34,296 bases of DNA, from NCBI RefSeq assembly GCF_030657435.1, contig NZ_JAUTWS010000054.1:1-34296 (forward strand). The letters are read 5' to 3'. The notes beneath the pieces are model-generated. The model was not told where the DNA came from and did not search any database. It saw nothing but the letters and a program-made list of their open reading frames with translations. The number at the start of each line of letters is the position of its first letter. Position 1 is the first letter of the stretch. Below are positions 25,033-32,650 of this stretch, piece after piece. Source of the DNA: Paracraurococcus lichenis (GTDB taxonomy: Bacteria; Pseudomonadota; Alphaproteobacteria; Acetobacterales; Acetobacteraceae). A program made the translations under genes and the position numbers.

Positions 25033-26540
25033 CAGGCGGCGCGCCCGGGCGCGGCGACGCTGTCCTCCAGGCGGTAGAGGTCGGTCAGGGCGGCGGCGAG
25101 GCCGGTCGCGCGCTCCCAGTCGTAGGTGCGGTAGGAATGGCCGCGCGTCACATACTGCCCGCCGGCATAGAACATCTCGTACTGCAGATGGCGGGAGGCG
25201 AATTCCGACCCGACCGCATCCCAGCACAGCTTGAGCAGCTTCACCCGGTCGCGCCCGCTCATCGCCGGCGAGACCTGGGTCAGGTCGATGATGCGCTCCA
25301 GCTCCGGGTTGCCGAAGTCGCGCGCCGAGGAGGGCAGCATCAGCAGCGCGCCGCCGGCAAGCTCGCGGATCGCGGTGATCACCTGCGGGTACATCTCCTG
25401 CGATTGCACCTGCGCGGCGTAGAGCAGGTGCTTGTTCGGCAGCCAGTAGGGGCCGCGGTGGTAGCCGCCCGCCTCCATGCCGAGCACCATGCCCTCGATC
25501 ACCGCGGCCTGGGAGGCGAGCTTGCCGAGCGTCTCGCGCACCGGCGGGAAGTTCACCGTGCCGATCGTCTCGGCGATGCCGCGGGCGAGCCCGACGAGGA
25601 AGCGCAGCTTCACCGACAGCCGGATCTGCGCCTGGTAGTTCTGGTAGACATGCGCCGGGGTGTCGTGCAGCTGGGCGCGGCACATGTCGGTGCTGCGGTA
25701 GTGGAAGACCCGCTCCCAGGGCACCTTCACGTCGTCGAAGAAGATCAGCGCGTCGTTCTCGTCGAACCGCCAGGAGAGCGGGTTGTCGTACTCGCTGGTC
25801 GCGGTCGCCTCGAAGGACTTGCGCGAGAGCATCTTCATGCCCTTGGCATTCATCGGCAGGGCGCAGGAGAAGGCCAGGTGCTCCTCGCCCCGCTGCAGCG
25901 GCTGGCCGGAGCCGACGAAGATCTCGTTCGCCATGATGGCGCTGGTGGCGAAGAGCTTGGCGCCCCGGATGGTGATGCCGCCGCTGTCCTCGTCGACGAT
26001 GCGGGCGATCATGTCCTCGGCGCCCGGGCCCTGACTGCCGAAGGCCTTGGAGCGGTCGCCCTGCACGTTGTTGATGACGTAGGTCAGGAAGACGTCGTCG
26101 CGCCGGACCTGCTCGAACCAGTCGCGGAAGGCGGCGGCGCGCTTCGGGTCGTGCGCCTCGAAGACCTCGATCCCCATGTACTGGCCGCAGACCGAGGAGG
26201 CGACGTGGTCCGGCGAGCGGCCGAGGAAGCCGCAGGACAGCTCCGCCCACTCGACCAGCGCCTTGCGGCGCTCGACCATCTCCGCGTAGCTGCCGGGCAG
26301 CTGCCAGGCGCGGCTGACCCGGCGGCCATTGCCCAGGTCAAAGGTCATGCGCTCGAGGTTCTCGGGCCGCGCCTGGTGGTCGTACATGCGGGCGGCGGAG
26401 GCGACGGCGTTGCGGTAGGCGGAGTGGGTCGTGACGTCGTGGACGAGCTGCCCGTCGAGGTAGACAGCCCGCCCGTCGCGGACGGCCCTGATGTGCTGCG
26501 CGCCGTCCTTGACCGAGGCGCCGGTGCCGGAGCTGCTCAT
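25032..26540 (-). CDS. HpaB-like FADH2-dependent monooxygenase (4-hydroxyphenylacetate 3-hydroxylase family)
   Basis: A 502-residue acyl-CoA-dehydrogenase-fold oxygenase, the large component of two-component hydroxylases. Typical blocks are DGRAVYLDGQLVHDVTTHSAYRNAV, GRSPDHVAS (family GRTPDY), LTYVINNVQGDRSK, GGITIRGAKLFATSAIMANEIFV, ENDALIFFDDVKVPWERVF and the C-terminal FYAGGQYVTRGHSYRTYDW. Length is normal. Relatives hydroxylate phenols and some heteroaromatic acids with FADH2 from an HpaC-like partner (established); the partner gene here is likely at 22267. It leads the unit HpaB-P450-ferredoxin, and a strong operator copy lies 80 bases upstream. The substrate cannot be told from HpaB homologues by eye. 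Confidence 0.92.
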   Translation of the reverse strand: MSSSGTGASVKDGAQHIRAVRDGRAVYLDGQLVHDVTTHSAYRNAVASAARMYDHQARPENLERMTFDLGNGRRVSRAWQLPGSYAEMVERRKALVEWAELSCGFLGRSPDHVASSVCGQYMGIEVFEAHDPKRAAAFRDWFEQVRRDDVFLTYVINNVQGDRSKAFGSQGPGAEDMIARIVDEDSGGITIRGAKLFATSAIMANEIFVGSGQPLQRGEEHLAFSCALPMNAKGMKMLSRKSFEATATSEYDNPLSWRFDENDALIFFDDVKVPWERVFHYRSTDMCRAQLHDTPAHVYQNYQAQIRLSVKLRFLVGLARGIAETIGTVNFPPVRETLGKLASQAAVIEGMVLGMEAGGYHRGPYWLPNKHLLYAAQVQSQEMYPQVITAIRELAGGALLMLPSSARDFGNPELERIIDLTQVSPAMSGRDRVKLLKLCWDAVGSEFASRHLQYEMFYAGGQYVTRGHSYRTYDWERATGLAAALTDLYRLEDSVAAPGRAA

Positions 26541-26619
26541 CCCGTTGTCGTCCTTTCCTGGATGCGCCGCGCCGCATGGCCCAATGGCCGCGCGCCGGGC
26601 GAGGTCCTCGCCCCTCTAA

Positions 26620-26638
26620 TAGCTAACAAACGAAGCTA
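26620..26638. promoter_or_regulatory. Candidate MarR operator, site b (HpaB-P450-ferredoxin unit)
   Basis: TAGCTAACAAACGAAGCTA contains perfect TAGCT/AGCTA arms, extended by flanking A and T to ATAGCT/AGCTAT (26619-26639). On the minus strand it is 15 of 19 identical to site d. It lies 80 bases upstream of the HpaB-like start codon. Confidence 0.6.
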
Positions 26639-26657
26639 TCGCAAGCGGGCCGACGGG

Positions 26658-27626
26658 TCAGTCGAGCCGCGCGCCGGCCAGGCGCACCATCTCGCCCCAG
26701 CGCGGCCGTTCCTCCACGAAGCGGCGGGACAGCGCCGCCGGGTCGGGCCGCAGCGGCAGGGCCCCGGCGGTCCGGATGCGGTCCTGCAGGGCCGGGTCGG
26801 CCAGGGCCTCGTCCATCGCCGCGACCAGGCGCGCGACCGCGTCCGGCGCCATCCCCGCCGTACCGCAGAAGCCGGTCCAGATCGTCGCCTGCAGCTCCGG
26901 CATTCCGACCTCCGCCATGGTCGGCACCCCGGGGAGCCCAGGCCAGCGCTCCGGCCCGGTCACCGCGAGCGGCGCCAGGTCGCCCTTCTGGATATAGGGC
27001 AGGAGGGAGGCGATGTCGGTGATGGTGAACTGCACGTCGCCGCGCAGCAGCGCCGCCGCCGTCTCCGCCGCGCCGCGGAAGGGCACGTGCACGCCGTCCA
27101 GACGATGACGGTCCATGAACAGCGCCCCGAGGAGATGCGGCGAGGTAGCAATACCGTTCGAGCCATAGGCGAGGCCGGCCGGCCGCGCACGCGCCCAGGC
27201 GACGAAATCGGGCAGTCTGCGGGCGGGCACCAGCGCCGCCGGCACGACGGCGATGTTGTAGTACTCCCAGCTCAGCCCGACCGGCACGAAATCGGCGTCC
27301 AGGTCGTAGGGGATGCTGCGATACACGAAGGGGTTGCAGAGATACTGCGTCACGGTCGCGACGATCAGCGCGCTGCCCGGCGGCCGCGCCTTGGCGACGG
27401 CGTCGAGGCCGATGATGCCGTTGCTGCCGGACCGGTTCTCGACCGGGAAGGGCTGGCCGAGCCGCGGCTGCAGCTCACGCGCCAGCAGCCGGCTCAGGAT
27501 GTCGCTCGCCCCGCCGGCCGGGTTGGGGACGACGATGCGCACCGGGCGGTCGGGCCAGGCCTGCGCCAGGGCCGGTCGCGGCAGCAGGGCGGCGGCGAGC
27601 AGGCCGCGGCGCGGGAGCCCGGTCAT
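26658..27626 (-). CDS. Tripartite-tricarboxylate-type (Bug family) periplasmic binding protein, orphan 3
   Basis: A 322-residue periplasmic binding protein. The short signal MTGLPRRGLLAAALLPRPALAQ ends in ALAQ, with RR near the start. Blocks: WPDRPVRIVVPNPAGGASDILSRLL, VENRSGSNGIIGLDAVA, DGVHVPFRGAAETAAALLRGDVQF and WPGLPGVPTMAEVGMPELQ. It is the last gene of the SDR-hydrolase-Bug unit; its ATG overlaps the hydrolase stop by four bases, an unusually tight link between a binding protein and catabolic enzymes. No TctA/TctB permease genes are present. The ligand may be an intermediate or substrate of the same pathway (inference). Confidence 0.9.
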   Translation of the reverse strand: MTGLPRRGLLAAALLPRPALAQAWPDRPVRIVVPNPAGGASDILSRLLARELQPRLGQPFPVENRSGSNGIIGLDAVAKARPPGSALIVATVTQYLCNPFVYRSIPYDLDADFVPVGLSWEYYNIAVVPAALVPARRLPDFVAWARARPAGLAYGSNGIATSPHLLGALFMDRHRLDGVHVPFRGAAETAAALLRGDVQFTITDIASLLPYIQKGDLAPLAVTGPERWPGLPGVPTMAEVGMPELQATIWTGFCGTAGMAPDAVARLVAAMDEALADPALQDRIRTAGALPLRPDPAALSRRFVEERPRWGEMVRLAGARLD

Positions 27627-28330
27627 GCCGCGCGCCCCCGCCAGGCGAGCATCGCCTCGCCCACCGCCTCCGGCCGTTCGAGGGTGGAGAGGTGGCCGCA
27701 CTCCGGCAACACCACCAGCGTGCTGCCGCGAATGCCGGCCTGCATCTCGGCCGCATGGTCGGGCGGCGAGAGCCGGTCGGAATCGCCCACCAGCACCAGG
27801 GTCGGGCATTGGATGGTCGCCAGCACGGGCCGCGAATCGACCCGATTCATGTTGGCGGTCTGCTGGTTGATGTAGCCCTCGGGTCCGACCTCCTCGGTCA
27901 TGCCGCGATGGGTGGCGCGCAACGCGTCGTCGGCTTGGCGCGAGGGATGAACGTTGTTCGCGTAGTGCAGCGGCGGCAGCTCGGCGAAGCGTCCGCTGCG
28001 CGCCATCGCGATCCGCTCGGCGCGCAGCGCGGCGCCCGGGCCACCCGGCACCTCCGGCCGGGCGCTGGTCGAGAGCAGCGCCAGATGCGTCACCCGCTCC
28101 GGGCAGCGGCGCATGATCTCGAAGGCGATGAAGCCGCCCATGGACAACCCGGCCAGCGCGAAGCGCGGCGGCGCCTGGACAAGGATCAGCTCCGCCAGGC
28201 CCGCGATGCTGTCGGCGCCGCGGTGGTCGCAGACCATCACCGCGCCGAAGCGCCACATCAGCGGGATCTGGTGGCGGAACAGCGTCGCCGAGCAATTGAG
28301 GCCCGGGATCAGCAGGGTGGGCAGGGACAT
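27623..28330 (-). CDS. Alpha/beta hydrolase
   Basis: A 235-residue alpha/beta-hydrolase-fold enzyme. The nucleophile elbow is GLSMGG with S63, the acid is probably D185 (VGDSDRLSPP) and the base H213 (CGHLSTLERP), completing a catalytic triad. The oxyanion region is PGLNCSA near residues 9-15. The start ATG 28330 has GAGG six bases upstream and lies 13 bases after the SDR stop; the open frame extending to 28414 shadows the SDR gene. Members of this fold hydrolyse esters, lactones (such as enol-lactones) or C-C bonds in aromatic breakdown. The neighbouring SDR and oxygenases suggest action on a ring-derived intermediate; the specific bond is not known. Confidence 0.9.
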   Translation of the reverse strand: MSLPTLLIPGLNCSATLFRHQIPLMWRFGAVMVCDHRGADSIAGLAELILVQAPPRFALAGLSMGGFIAFEIMRRCPERVTHLALLSTSARPEVPGGPGAALRAERIAMARSGRFAELPPLHYANNVHPSRQADDALRATHRGMTEEVGPEGYINQQTANMNRVDSRPVLATIQCPTLVLVGDSDRLSPPDHAAEMQAGIRGSTLVVLPECGHLSTLERPEAVGEAMLAWRGRAA

Positions 28331-28343
28331 CGCGGCCTCAGGA

Positions 28344-29108
28344 TCAATGGAAGGTGCGGCCGCCATCGACCGGCAGGGCGATGCCGGTGACGAAGGCGGA
28401 GTCGGTCCCGGCAAGGAACAGGATCGCCTGCGCGACCTCGAGCGGCGTGGCGTTGCGCTTCAGCGCGTACTGGCGGCCATCGCCGCTGCGGCCGGCGGTC
28501 ATGCCGGTCGGCACCATGCCAGGGCAGACGCTGTTCACCCGGATCAGCGGGGCGAATTCCTGGGCGAGCGAGCGGGTCAGCGTGATCAGCCCGCCCTTGG
28601 AGGCGGCATAGGCGGCGTTGCTCGGCCCGGCTGGCACCAAGCCTTGGCCGGAGGCGAGGTTGACGATCGTCGCCCATGGCGCCGCGCGCAGATGCGGCAG
28701 GCAGGCCCGGATGACCGCATGCGCGCCGATGAGGTTCACCTCGATCACCTGGCGGAAGGCCGCGATGTCGACCTCCTCCACCCGGCCGGGGCGGGAGATG
28801 CCGGCGCAGTTCACCAGGTCGTCGAGGCCGCCGAGCGCGGCTGCGGCGGATGCGACCGCCCGATCGACCGCGACGGCGTCGGTGACGTCGGCGACCACCG
28901 GCGCACCGCCGCAGGCGGCTGCGGCTGCCTCGACCGCCGCCGCGTCCCGGTCGAGCAGGGCGACGGCGGCACCTTCGGCGCGGAACAGGCCCGCGGTGCA
29001 GCGCCCGATGCCTGCGCCCGCGCCGGTGACCAGGATGCGCCGCCCTGCCAGCCGGGCATTCGGGCGATGCTCCTCCCAGCCGGGGGCCGATGCCGGTTCC
29101 GCTGCCAT
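28344..29108 (-). CDS. Short-chain dehydrogenase/reductase (SDR)
   Basis: A 254-residue classical SDR. The cofactor motif TGAGAGIG is at residues 28-35, D52-R53-style acidic residue after beta-2 (LLDRD) suggests NAD(H) preference, NCAG is at 100-103, and the catalytic residues are S153 with YAASK (Y167, K171). The C-terminal FVTGIALPVDGGRTF block is typical. It has a slightly long N-terminus (about 20 residues before the fold). It is first in the minus-strand unit SDR-hydrolase-Bug, diverging from the third NtaA-type gene across a 168-bp region with two motif-like sites. It probably oxidises an alcohol or reduces a ketone intermediate. Confidence 0.92.
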   Translation of the reverse strand: MAAEPASAPGWEEHRPNARLAGRRILVTGAGAGIGRCTAGLFRAEGAAVALLDRDAAAVEAAAAACGGAPVVADVTDAVAVDRAVASAAAALGGLDDLVNCAGISRPGRVEEVDIAAFRQVIEVNLIGAHAVIRACLPHLRAAPWATIVNLASGQGLVPAGPSNAAYAASKGGLITLTRSLAQEFAPLIRVNSVCPGMVPTGMTAGRSGDGRQYALKRNATPLEVAQAILFLAGTDSAFVTGIALPVDGGRTFH

Positions 29109-29164
29109 CCCATGCTCTCCCTGCGCGGGTCGGCGCGCCGGGGCGCGCGATTCGCATGGTAAAC

Positions 29165-29183
29165 TAGGTTTCTAAGGAAGCAA
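29165..29183. promoter_or_regulatory. Candidate MarR operator, site f (SDR unit)
   Basis: On the minus strand TTGCTTCCTTAGAAACCTA, 12 of 19 identical to both site a and site d. It lies 57 bases upstream of the SDR start. Its plus-strand text TTTCTAAGGAAGCAAT recurs in similar form (TTTGCAAGAAAGCAAT) 44 bases away at 29213. This is a degenerate match. Confidence 0.35.
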
Positions 29184-29208
29184 TCATCCTTCGGCGACGG
29201 CGCCCGAA

Positions 29209-29227
29209 TACCTTTGCAAGAAAGCAA
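29209..29227. promoter_or_regulatory. Candidate MarR operator, site g (third NtaA-type monooxygenase)
   Basis: On the minus strand TTGCTTTCTTGCAAAGGTA, 14 of 19 identical to the best copy (site a), with an inner TTGC-AAGAAA-GCAA palindrome. It ends 50 bases before the monooxygenase start codon at 29277. Confidence 0.45.
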
Positions 29228-29276
29228 TTGATGATTAGTCTCCGGCCAGCAGCGCATCCGGGGGACGACCAGGGCG

Positions 29277-30602
29277 ATGAGCGAGCGGAAGCCGCAGATC
29301 AAGCTCGGCCTGTCGATTGCAGGCCATGGCTACCACCACAGCGCCTGGCTGCACCCTTCGGTGCCGCCCGAGGGCATCAACGAGTTCGGCTTCTACCTGG
29401 ACCTGACCCGCACGGCGGAGCGCGGCCTGTTCGACATGGTGTTCCTGGCCGACTTCGTCGTCTTCAGCATGGTCGACGTCCCGAAGGGCGTGCTGGGGCG
29501 GTCGAGCCGCGGCAGCTTCGAGCCGCTGACCCTGCTCGCCGCGCTCGCGCCCCAGACGGAATGCGTCGGGCTGGTCGCCACCGCCTCCACCACCTTCGGG
29601 GTGCCCTACCACGTGGCGCGGAGCTTCGCCTCGCTCGACATGCTCAGCAGCGGCCGGGCGGGATGGAACGTCGTCACCTCCTTCCAGGACGAGGAGGCGG
29701 CGAATTTCGGCTCCGCCACAATCCTCGAGAAGTCCTCGCGCTACGACCGGGCGGAGGAGTTCGTCGACGTGGTGCTCGGCCTCTGGGACAGCCTGGCGCC
29801 TGATGCCTATGTCTGCGACCGGCAGTCGGGCTACCTGTTCGACCCGGCGAAGGTGCGCACCCTGAACCATGTCGGCAGGCATTTCCGGGTGAAGGGGCCG
29901 CTCGGCACGCCGCGCTCGGCGCAGGGCCGCCCGGTGGTCGTGCAGGCCGGTGCGTCGGAGGAGGGGCAGGAGCTCGCCGCCCGCACCGCCGACGTGGTGT
30001 ATTCGGTGCAGCCGCGGCTCGAGACCGCCCAGGCCTTCTATGCCGGCCTCAAGGGTCGCATGGCGAAGTACGGCCGCGACCCCGACCACCTGAAGGTCAT
30101 GCCCGGCCTGCTGCCCGTGCTGGGCGGAACCGAGGCCGAGGCGAAGCGGCGCTTCCGCGAGATGCAGGAGCTGATCGATCCGCTGGTCGGGTTGCGCTAT
30201 CTCAGCGCCATCTTCGGCGACCTGTCCGGACACCCGATCGACGGGCCGGTGCCGGAGCTGCGCAAGGACAAGCAACTCGCCACCCGCGCGCAGCTCATCC
30301 TCGACCTGGCGCGGCGCAACAACTGGTCGATCCGCCAACTCTATGAGAGCACGGCGATCGGCAACACCCACAACACCGTCGTCGGCACGCCGGAGCAGGT
30401 GGCGGATGTGATGGAGGCGTGGATCCTCGGCCGCGGCGCCGACGGGTTCAACCTGCTGCCGGCGCTGTCGCCGCTGAGCGTGCAGGAATTCGTCGATGAG
30501 GTGGTGCCGGTCCTGCAGCGCCGCGGCCTTTACCGGCGGGAATACGAGGCTCGCACCCTCCGCGAGAATCTCGGCTTGCCGGCGCCACCGACGGCGCATT
30601 GA
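29277..30602 (+). CDS. NtaA/SnaA/DszA-family FMN-dependent monooxygenase (copy 3)
   Basis: A 441-residue luciferase-like flavin monooxygenase, homologous to the copies at 537 and 9090 but more divergent. Blocks: IKLGLSIAGHGYHHSAWLHP, GLFDMVFLADFVVF, LVATASTTFGVPYHVARSFASLDMLSSGRAGWNVVTSFQDEEAANFG, HFRVKGPLGTPRSAQGRPVVVQAGASEEG and VMEAWILGRGADGFNLLPAL. It is transcribed alone, divergent from the SDR unit, with an operator-like site 50 bases upstream. The loss of the conserved D-G-x-G-I part (FLADFVVFSMV here versus FLADGIGI) hints at a different substrate pocket. Reduced flavin could come from the reductase at 22267. Downstream DNA is an IS5 remnant. Confidence 0.92.
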   Translation: MSERKPQIKLGLSIAGHGYHHSAWLHPSVPPEGINEFGFYLDLTRTAERGLFDMVFLADFVVFSMVDVPKGVLGRSSRGSFEPLTLLAALAPQTECVGLVATASTTFGVPYHVARSFASLDMLSSGRAGWNVVTSFQDEEAANFGSATILEKSSRYDRAEEFVDVVLGLWDSLAPDAYVCDRQSGYLFDPAKVRTLNHVGRHFRVKGPLGTPRSAQGRPVVVQAGASEEGQELAARTADVVYSVQPRLETAQAFYAGLKGRMAKYGRDPDHLKVMPGLLPVLGGTEAEAKRRFREMQELIDPLVGLRYLSAIFGDLSGHPIDGPVPELRKDKQLATRAQLILDLARRNNWSIRQLYESTAIGNTHNTVVGTPEQVADVMEAWILGRGADGFNLLPALSPLSVQEFVDEVVPVLQRRGLYRREYEARTLRENLGLPAPPTAH

Positions 30603-30647
30603 CCGGGTGGCGGCCGCGGCGCGCCCGGGTGCGGCCGCCCGGCATCG

Positions 30648-30675
30648 TGTTGCATCGGTCAACGGTATGGACGCA
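30648..30675. repeat. 28-bp inverted repeat, left copy (IS5-type end)
   Basis: This 28-bp sequence (begins TGTTGCATCGGTCAACGG) is the inverted counterpart of 33786-33813, identical at 25 of 28 positions. It lies 22 bases beyond the stop of an IS5-type transposase remnant, where an IS end would be expected. No conserved target duplication can be seen beside the two copies. Confidence 0.7.
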
Positions 30676-30697
30676 TCGATCCCTGCCGGGTGTGGGG

Positions 30698-30913
30698 TCA
30701 TGCGATCCGGATGTACTCCAGCCATCCGAGATCGAGCATCTGATCCAGGACGTTGGTGGCGATGGCCGCTTCGGTCGCTTGCCGACCGTCGGTGTGCGAC
30801 CGTAGCCCGTCACCGATGACGCGTTTCCAGCGCGAAACAGCAGCCTCCACCGGAGTACGCGAGTTGTATCCCGACGCTCGCTGCCAGCCCATGCGACCGC
30901 GCTCGGCGATAGG
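30698..30913 (-). pseudogene. IS5-family transposase, C-terminal remnant
   Basis: The reading frame gives PIAERGRMGWQRASGYNSR, then VEAAVSRWKRVIGDGLRS, then RQATEAAIATNVLDQMLDLG and a final EYIRIA-stop. These are strongly characteristic of the C-terminal end of IS5-type transposases (ERGRMGWQxxSGYNRRxxVExxISRxKRVIGDxLRSRT). A stop codon directly upstream at 30914-30916 and the lack of recognisable sequence further up show that the N-terminal catalytic part is gone or scrambled. Only about 70 residues remain. It is followed by the 28-bp inverted repeat. Confidence 0.8.
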
Positions 30914-30916
30914 TCA

Positions 30917-31036
30917 CGGAAGGCGATGCACGGCCCGGTCCGAGTGCCACGGCTTTGACGCGGGAGCCATGCAGAGCATCGCGATGGTCATCGCACTGGG
31001 TGAACCTTGGTACCTGGACGGGCGGCGCGCGGCCTG
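30917..31036. other. Spacer between IS5 remnant and orphan SBP gene
   Basis: About 120 bases with no supported gene. The sequence may be degraded transposase DNA but no family block can be followed in any frame. Confidence 0.35.
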
Positions 31037-32260
31037 TCAGGTCTTTATCAGGGCGCAGCCGCCTTCGCTCAAAGGTCGGAAGGCCTCATCGGCGGGTGTG
31101 GTCGCGACCAGCTTCAGCCCGTCCCAGGGCCCCTTGCTGTCTGACGGCTTCTTCGCCTCGAGCAGATAGGCCGGGTGCAGCTTGCGCCCATCCTCGCGGA
31201 TTCGGCCCGGGCCGAAGCAGTCGTCGTCCGTCGGCATCGCCTTCATGCGCGCCACGACGGCACGACCATCCGCCTTCGCCGCGGCCGGGCCCATGTCCGC
31301 CACCGCCTTGAGATAGTGCAGCACCGCGCTGTAGCAGCCCGCCTGCACCATGTTGGGCCACTGATTCGGCGTCTTCGGCCTGATCCGGTCCATGAAGGCA
31401 CGGGTGCGGTCGTTCAGGTCCCAATAGAAGGTTTCGGTCATGACCAGGCCCTGCGCCACGTCCTGGCCAAGGGCATGCACATTGCTGTTGTACATGAGCA
31501 TGGCGGCGACCCGCATGGTCTTGGTCAGGCCGAACTCGCGTGCCTGCTTGATGCAGTTGATGGTATCGCCACCCGAATTGCACAGCGCCAGCACCTTGGC
31601 GCGCGAGGCCTGTGCCTGCAGCAGCATCGAGGAGAAATCGGTGGTCTCGGGGAACGGGTAGGCGACGGCGCCGAGCACTCGGCCGCCGGCCGCTGTCACG
31701 AAGCGCGCGGTGTCGCGTTGCAACTGCTGGCCAAAGACGTAGTTCGCGGTAATGAAGAACCAGGTATCGCCACCGGACCGCACCGTCGCGCCGCCCGTGG
31801 ACTTGGCCAGCATGTAGGTGTCGTAGGTCCAGTGGACCGTGTTCGGGCTGCACTGCGCACCGGTGAGGTCTGTGGTTGCCGCACCCGAGTTCAGCATCAC
31901 CTTGTTCTTCTCGCGGCAGACCGTGTTGACGGCAAGCGCGACAGAGGAGGTCGGCACATCCACGACCGCATCCACGTCGCCCTGGTCGAACCACTGTCGC
32001 GCGATCCCGGCGCCGATATCCGGCTTGTTTTGATGGTCGGCAACGATCAACTCGACATTGATTCCGGGGTTCGCGGCACGGAACTCCTCGACTGCCTGCC
32101 GGGCGCAAATTGCGCTGGTTGGGCCGCCATCGTCACGATAGAGACCTGACTGGTCGTTCAGGACGCCAATGCGGATTGTCGGACTCTGCGCTGAAGCGCG
32201 ACTACGAACCAGCGTCGTCGAGGCTGCTGCTCCGAGCAGGGTGCGTCGGTAAAGGGTCAT
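31037..32260 (-). CDS. Orphan Liv-type ABC transporter substrate-binding protein
   Basis: A 407-residue Peripla_BP_6-type binding protein. The signal MTLYRRTLLGAAASTTLVRSRASAQ has a twin-Arg (RRTLLG) and ends in ASAQ. Blocks: IRIGVLNDQSGLYRDDGGPTS near residues 30-50, ARQAVEEFRAANPGINVELIVADHQNKPDIGAGIARQWFDQGDVDAVVD, WTYDTYMLAKSTG, FITANYVFGQQLQRDTARFV and VKVLALCNSGGDTINCIKQA-like text. It resembles binding proteins for aromatic or amide substrates more than strict branched-chain amino acid binders (family impression only). No permease or ATPase gene is adjacent; it could share the Liv system at 17754-20909. It sits between IS5 and ISAs1 remnants, so its original partners may have been lost. 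Confidence 0.9.
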   Translation of the reverse strand: MTLYRRTLLGAAASTTLVRSRASAQSPTIRIGVLNDQSGLYRDDGGPTSAICARQAVEEFRAANPGINVELIVADHQNKPDIGAGIARQWFDQGDVDAVVDVPTSSVALAVNTVCREKNKVMLNSGAATTDLTGAQCSPNTVHWTYDTYMLAKSTGGATVRSGGDTWFFITANYVFGQQLQRDTARFVTAAGGRVLGAVAYPFPETTDFSSMLLQAQASRAKVLALCNSGGDTINCIKQAREFGLTKTMRVAAMLMYNSNVHALGQDVAQGLVMTETFYWDLNDRTRAFMDRIRPKTPNQWPNMVQAGCYSAVLHYLKAVADMGPAAAKADGRAVVARMKAMPTDDDCFGPGRIREDGRKLHPAYLLEAKKPSDSKGPWDGLKLVATTPADEAFRPLSEGGCALIKT

Positions 32261-32650
32261 CGCTCTTCTATCCTCCCTTGATGCGCGTCAGTACGAATGA
32301 TGTCGCAGGTCCGGAACCAATAGAACTGGGCTGGTGCCAAAGCTGATGTGGCGAAGCAAGATGGTCACGGAGAAGCCGTCCGGAACCGGAAGCGTTATGC
32401 CGCTGGACGGAACAGCCGGCGGGCGCACGGCTTGGCGGTAGCTTAGTCCTCGGCACATGTGGCATTCGCAACAGCGGCGTGGACCTTCAGCATGCTATGG
32501 GCGCTCCGTGAGGTCCAACGCAGCTACGCGCTCAGGGTGTCAGCCGAACGGGTCGAGCACGACGCCATTACCGTAGCCGAGGTAGACGGGCGCCAACGGC
32601 ACGGCGCCCGCGGCGGTGCCGTCGCTAATCCAGACCCACCATCCCAGCAG
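32261..32650. other. Spacer, about 390 bp without a supported gene
   Basis: This stretch contains short open frames on both strands, none with recognisable family features. It must hold the promoter of the orphan SBP gene near 32261-32330. Codon patterns differ from the surrounding genes, consistent with decayed or non-coding DNA. Confidence 0.4.

Noticed and set aside
23809..26250. An 813-codon frame that would fuse extra sequence to the P450
   Set aside because: The N-terminal half is an out-of-frame shadow of the HpaB-like gene. The ATG at 25032 with its four-base overlap is the natural P450 start.
25137..27875. A 912-codon open frame on the plus strand
   Set aside because: It runs antisense to the HpaB-like and Bug genes; its translation is low-complexity (His/Arg/Gly-rich) with no family blocks, a by-product of high GC.
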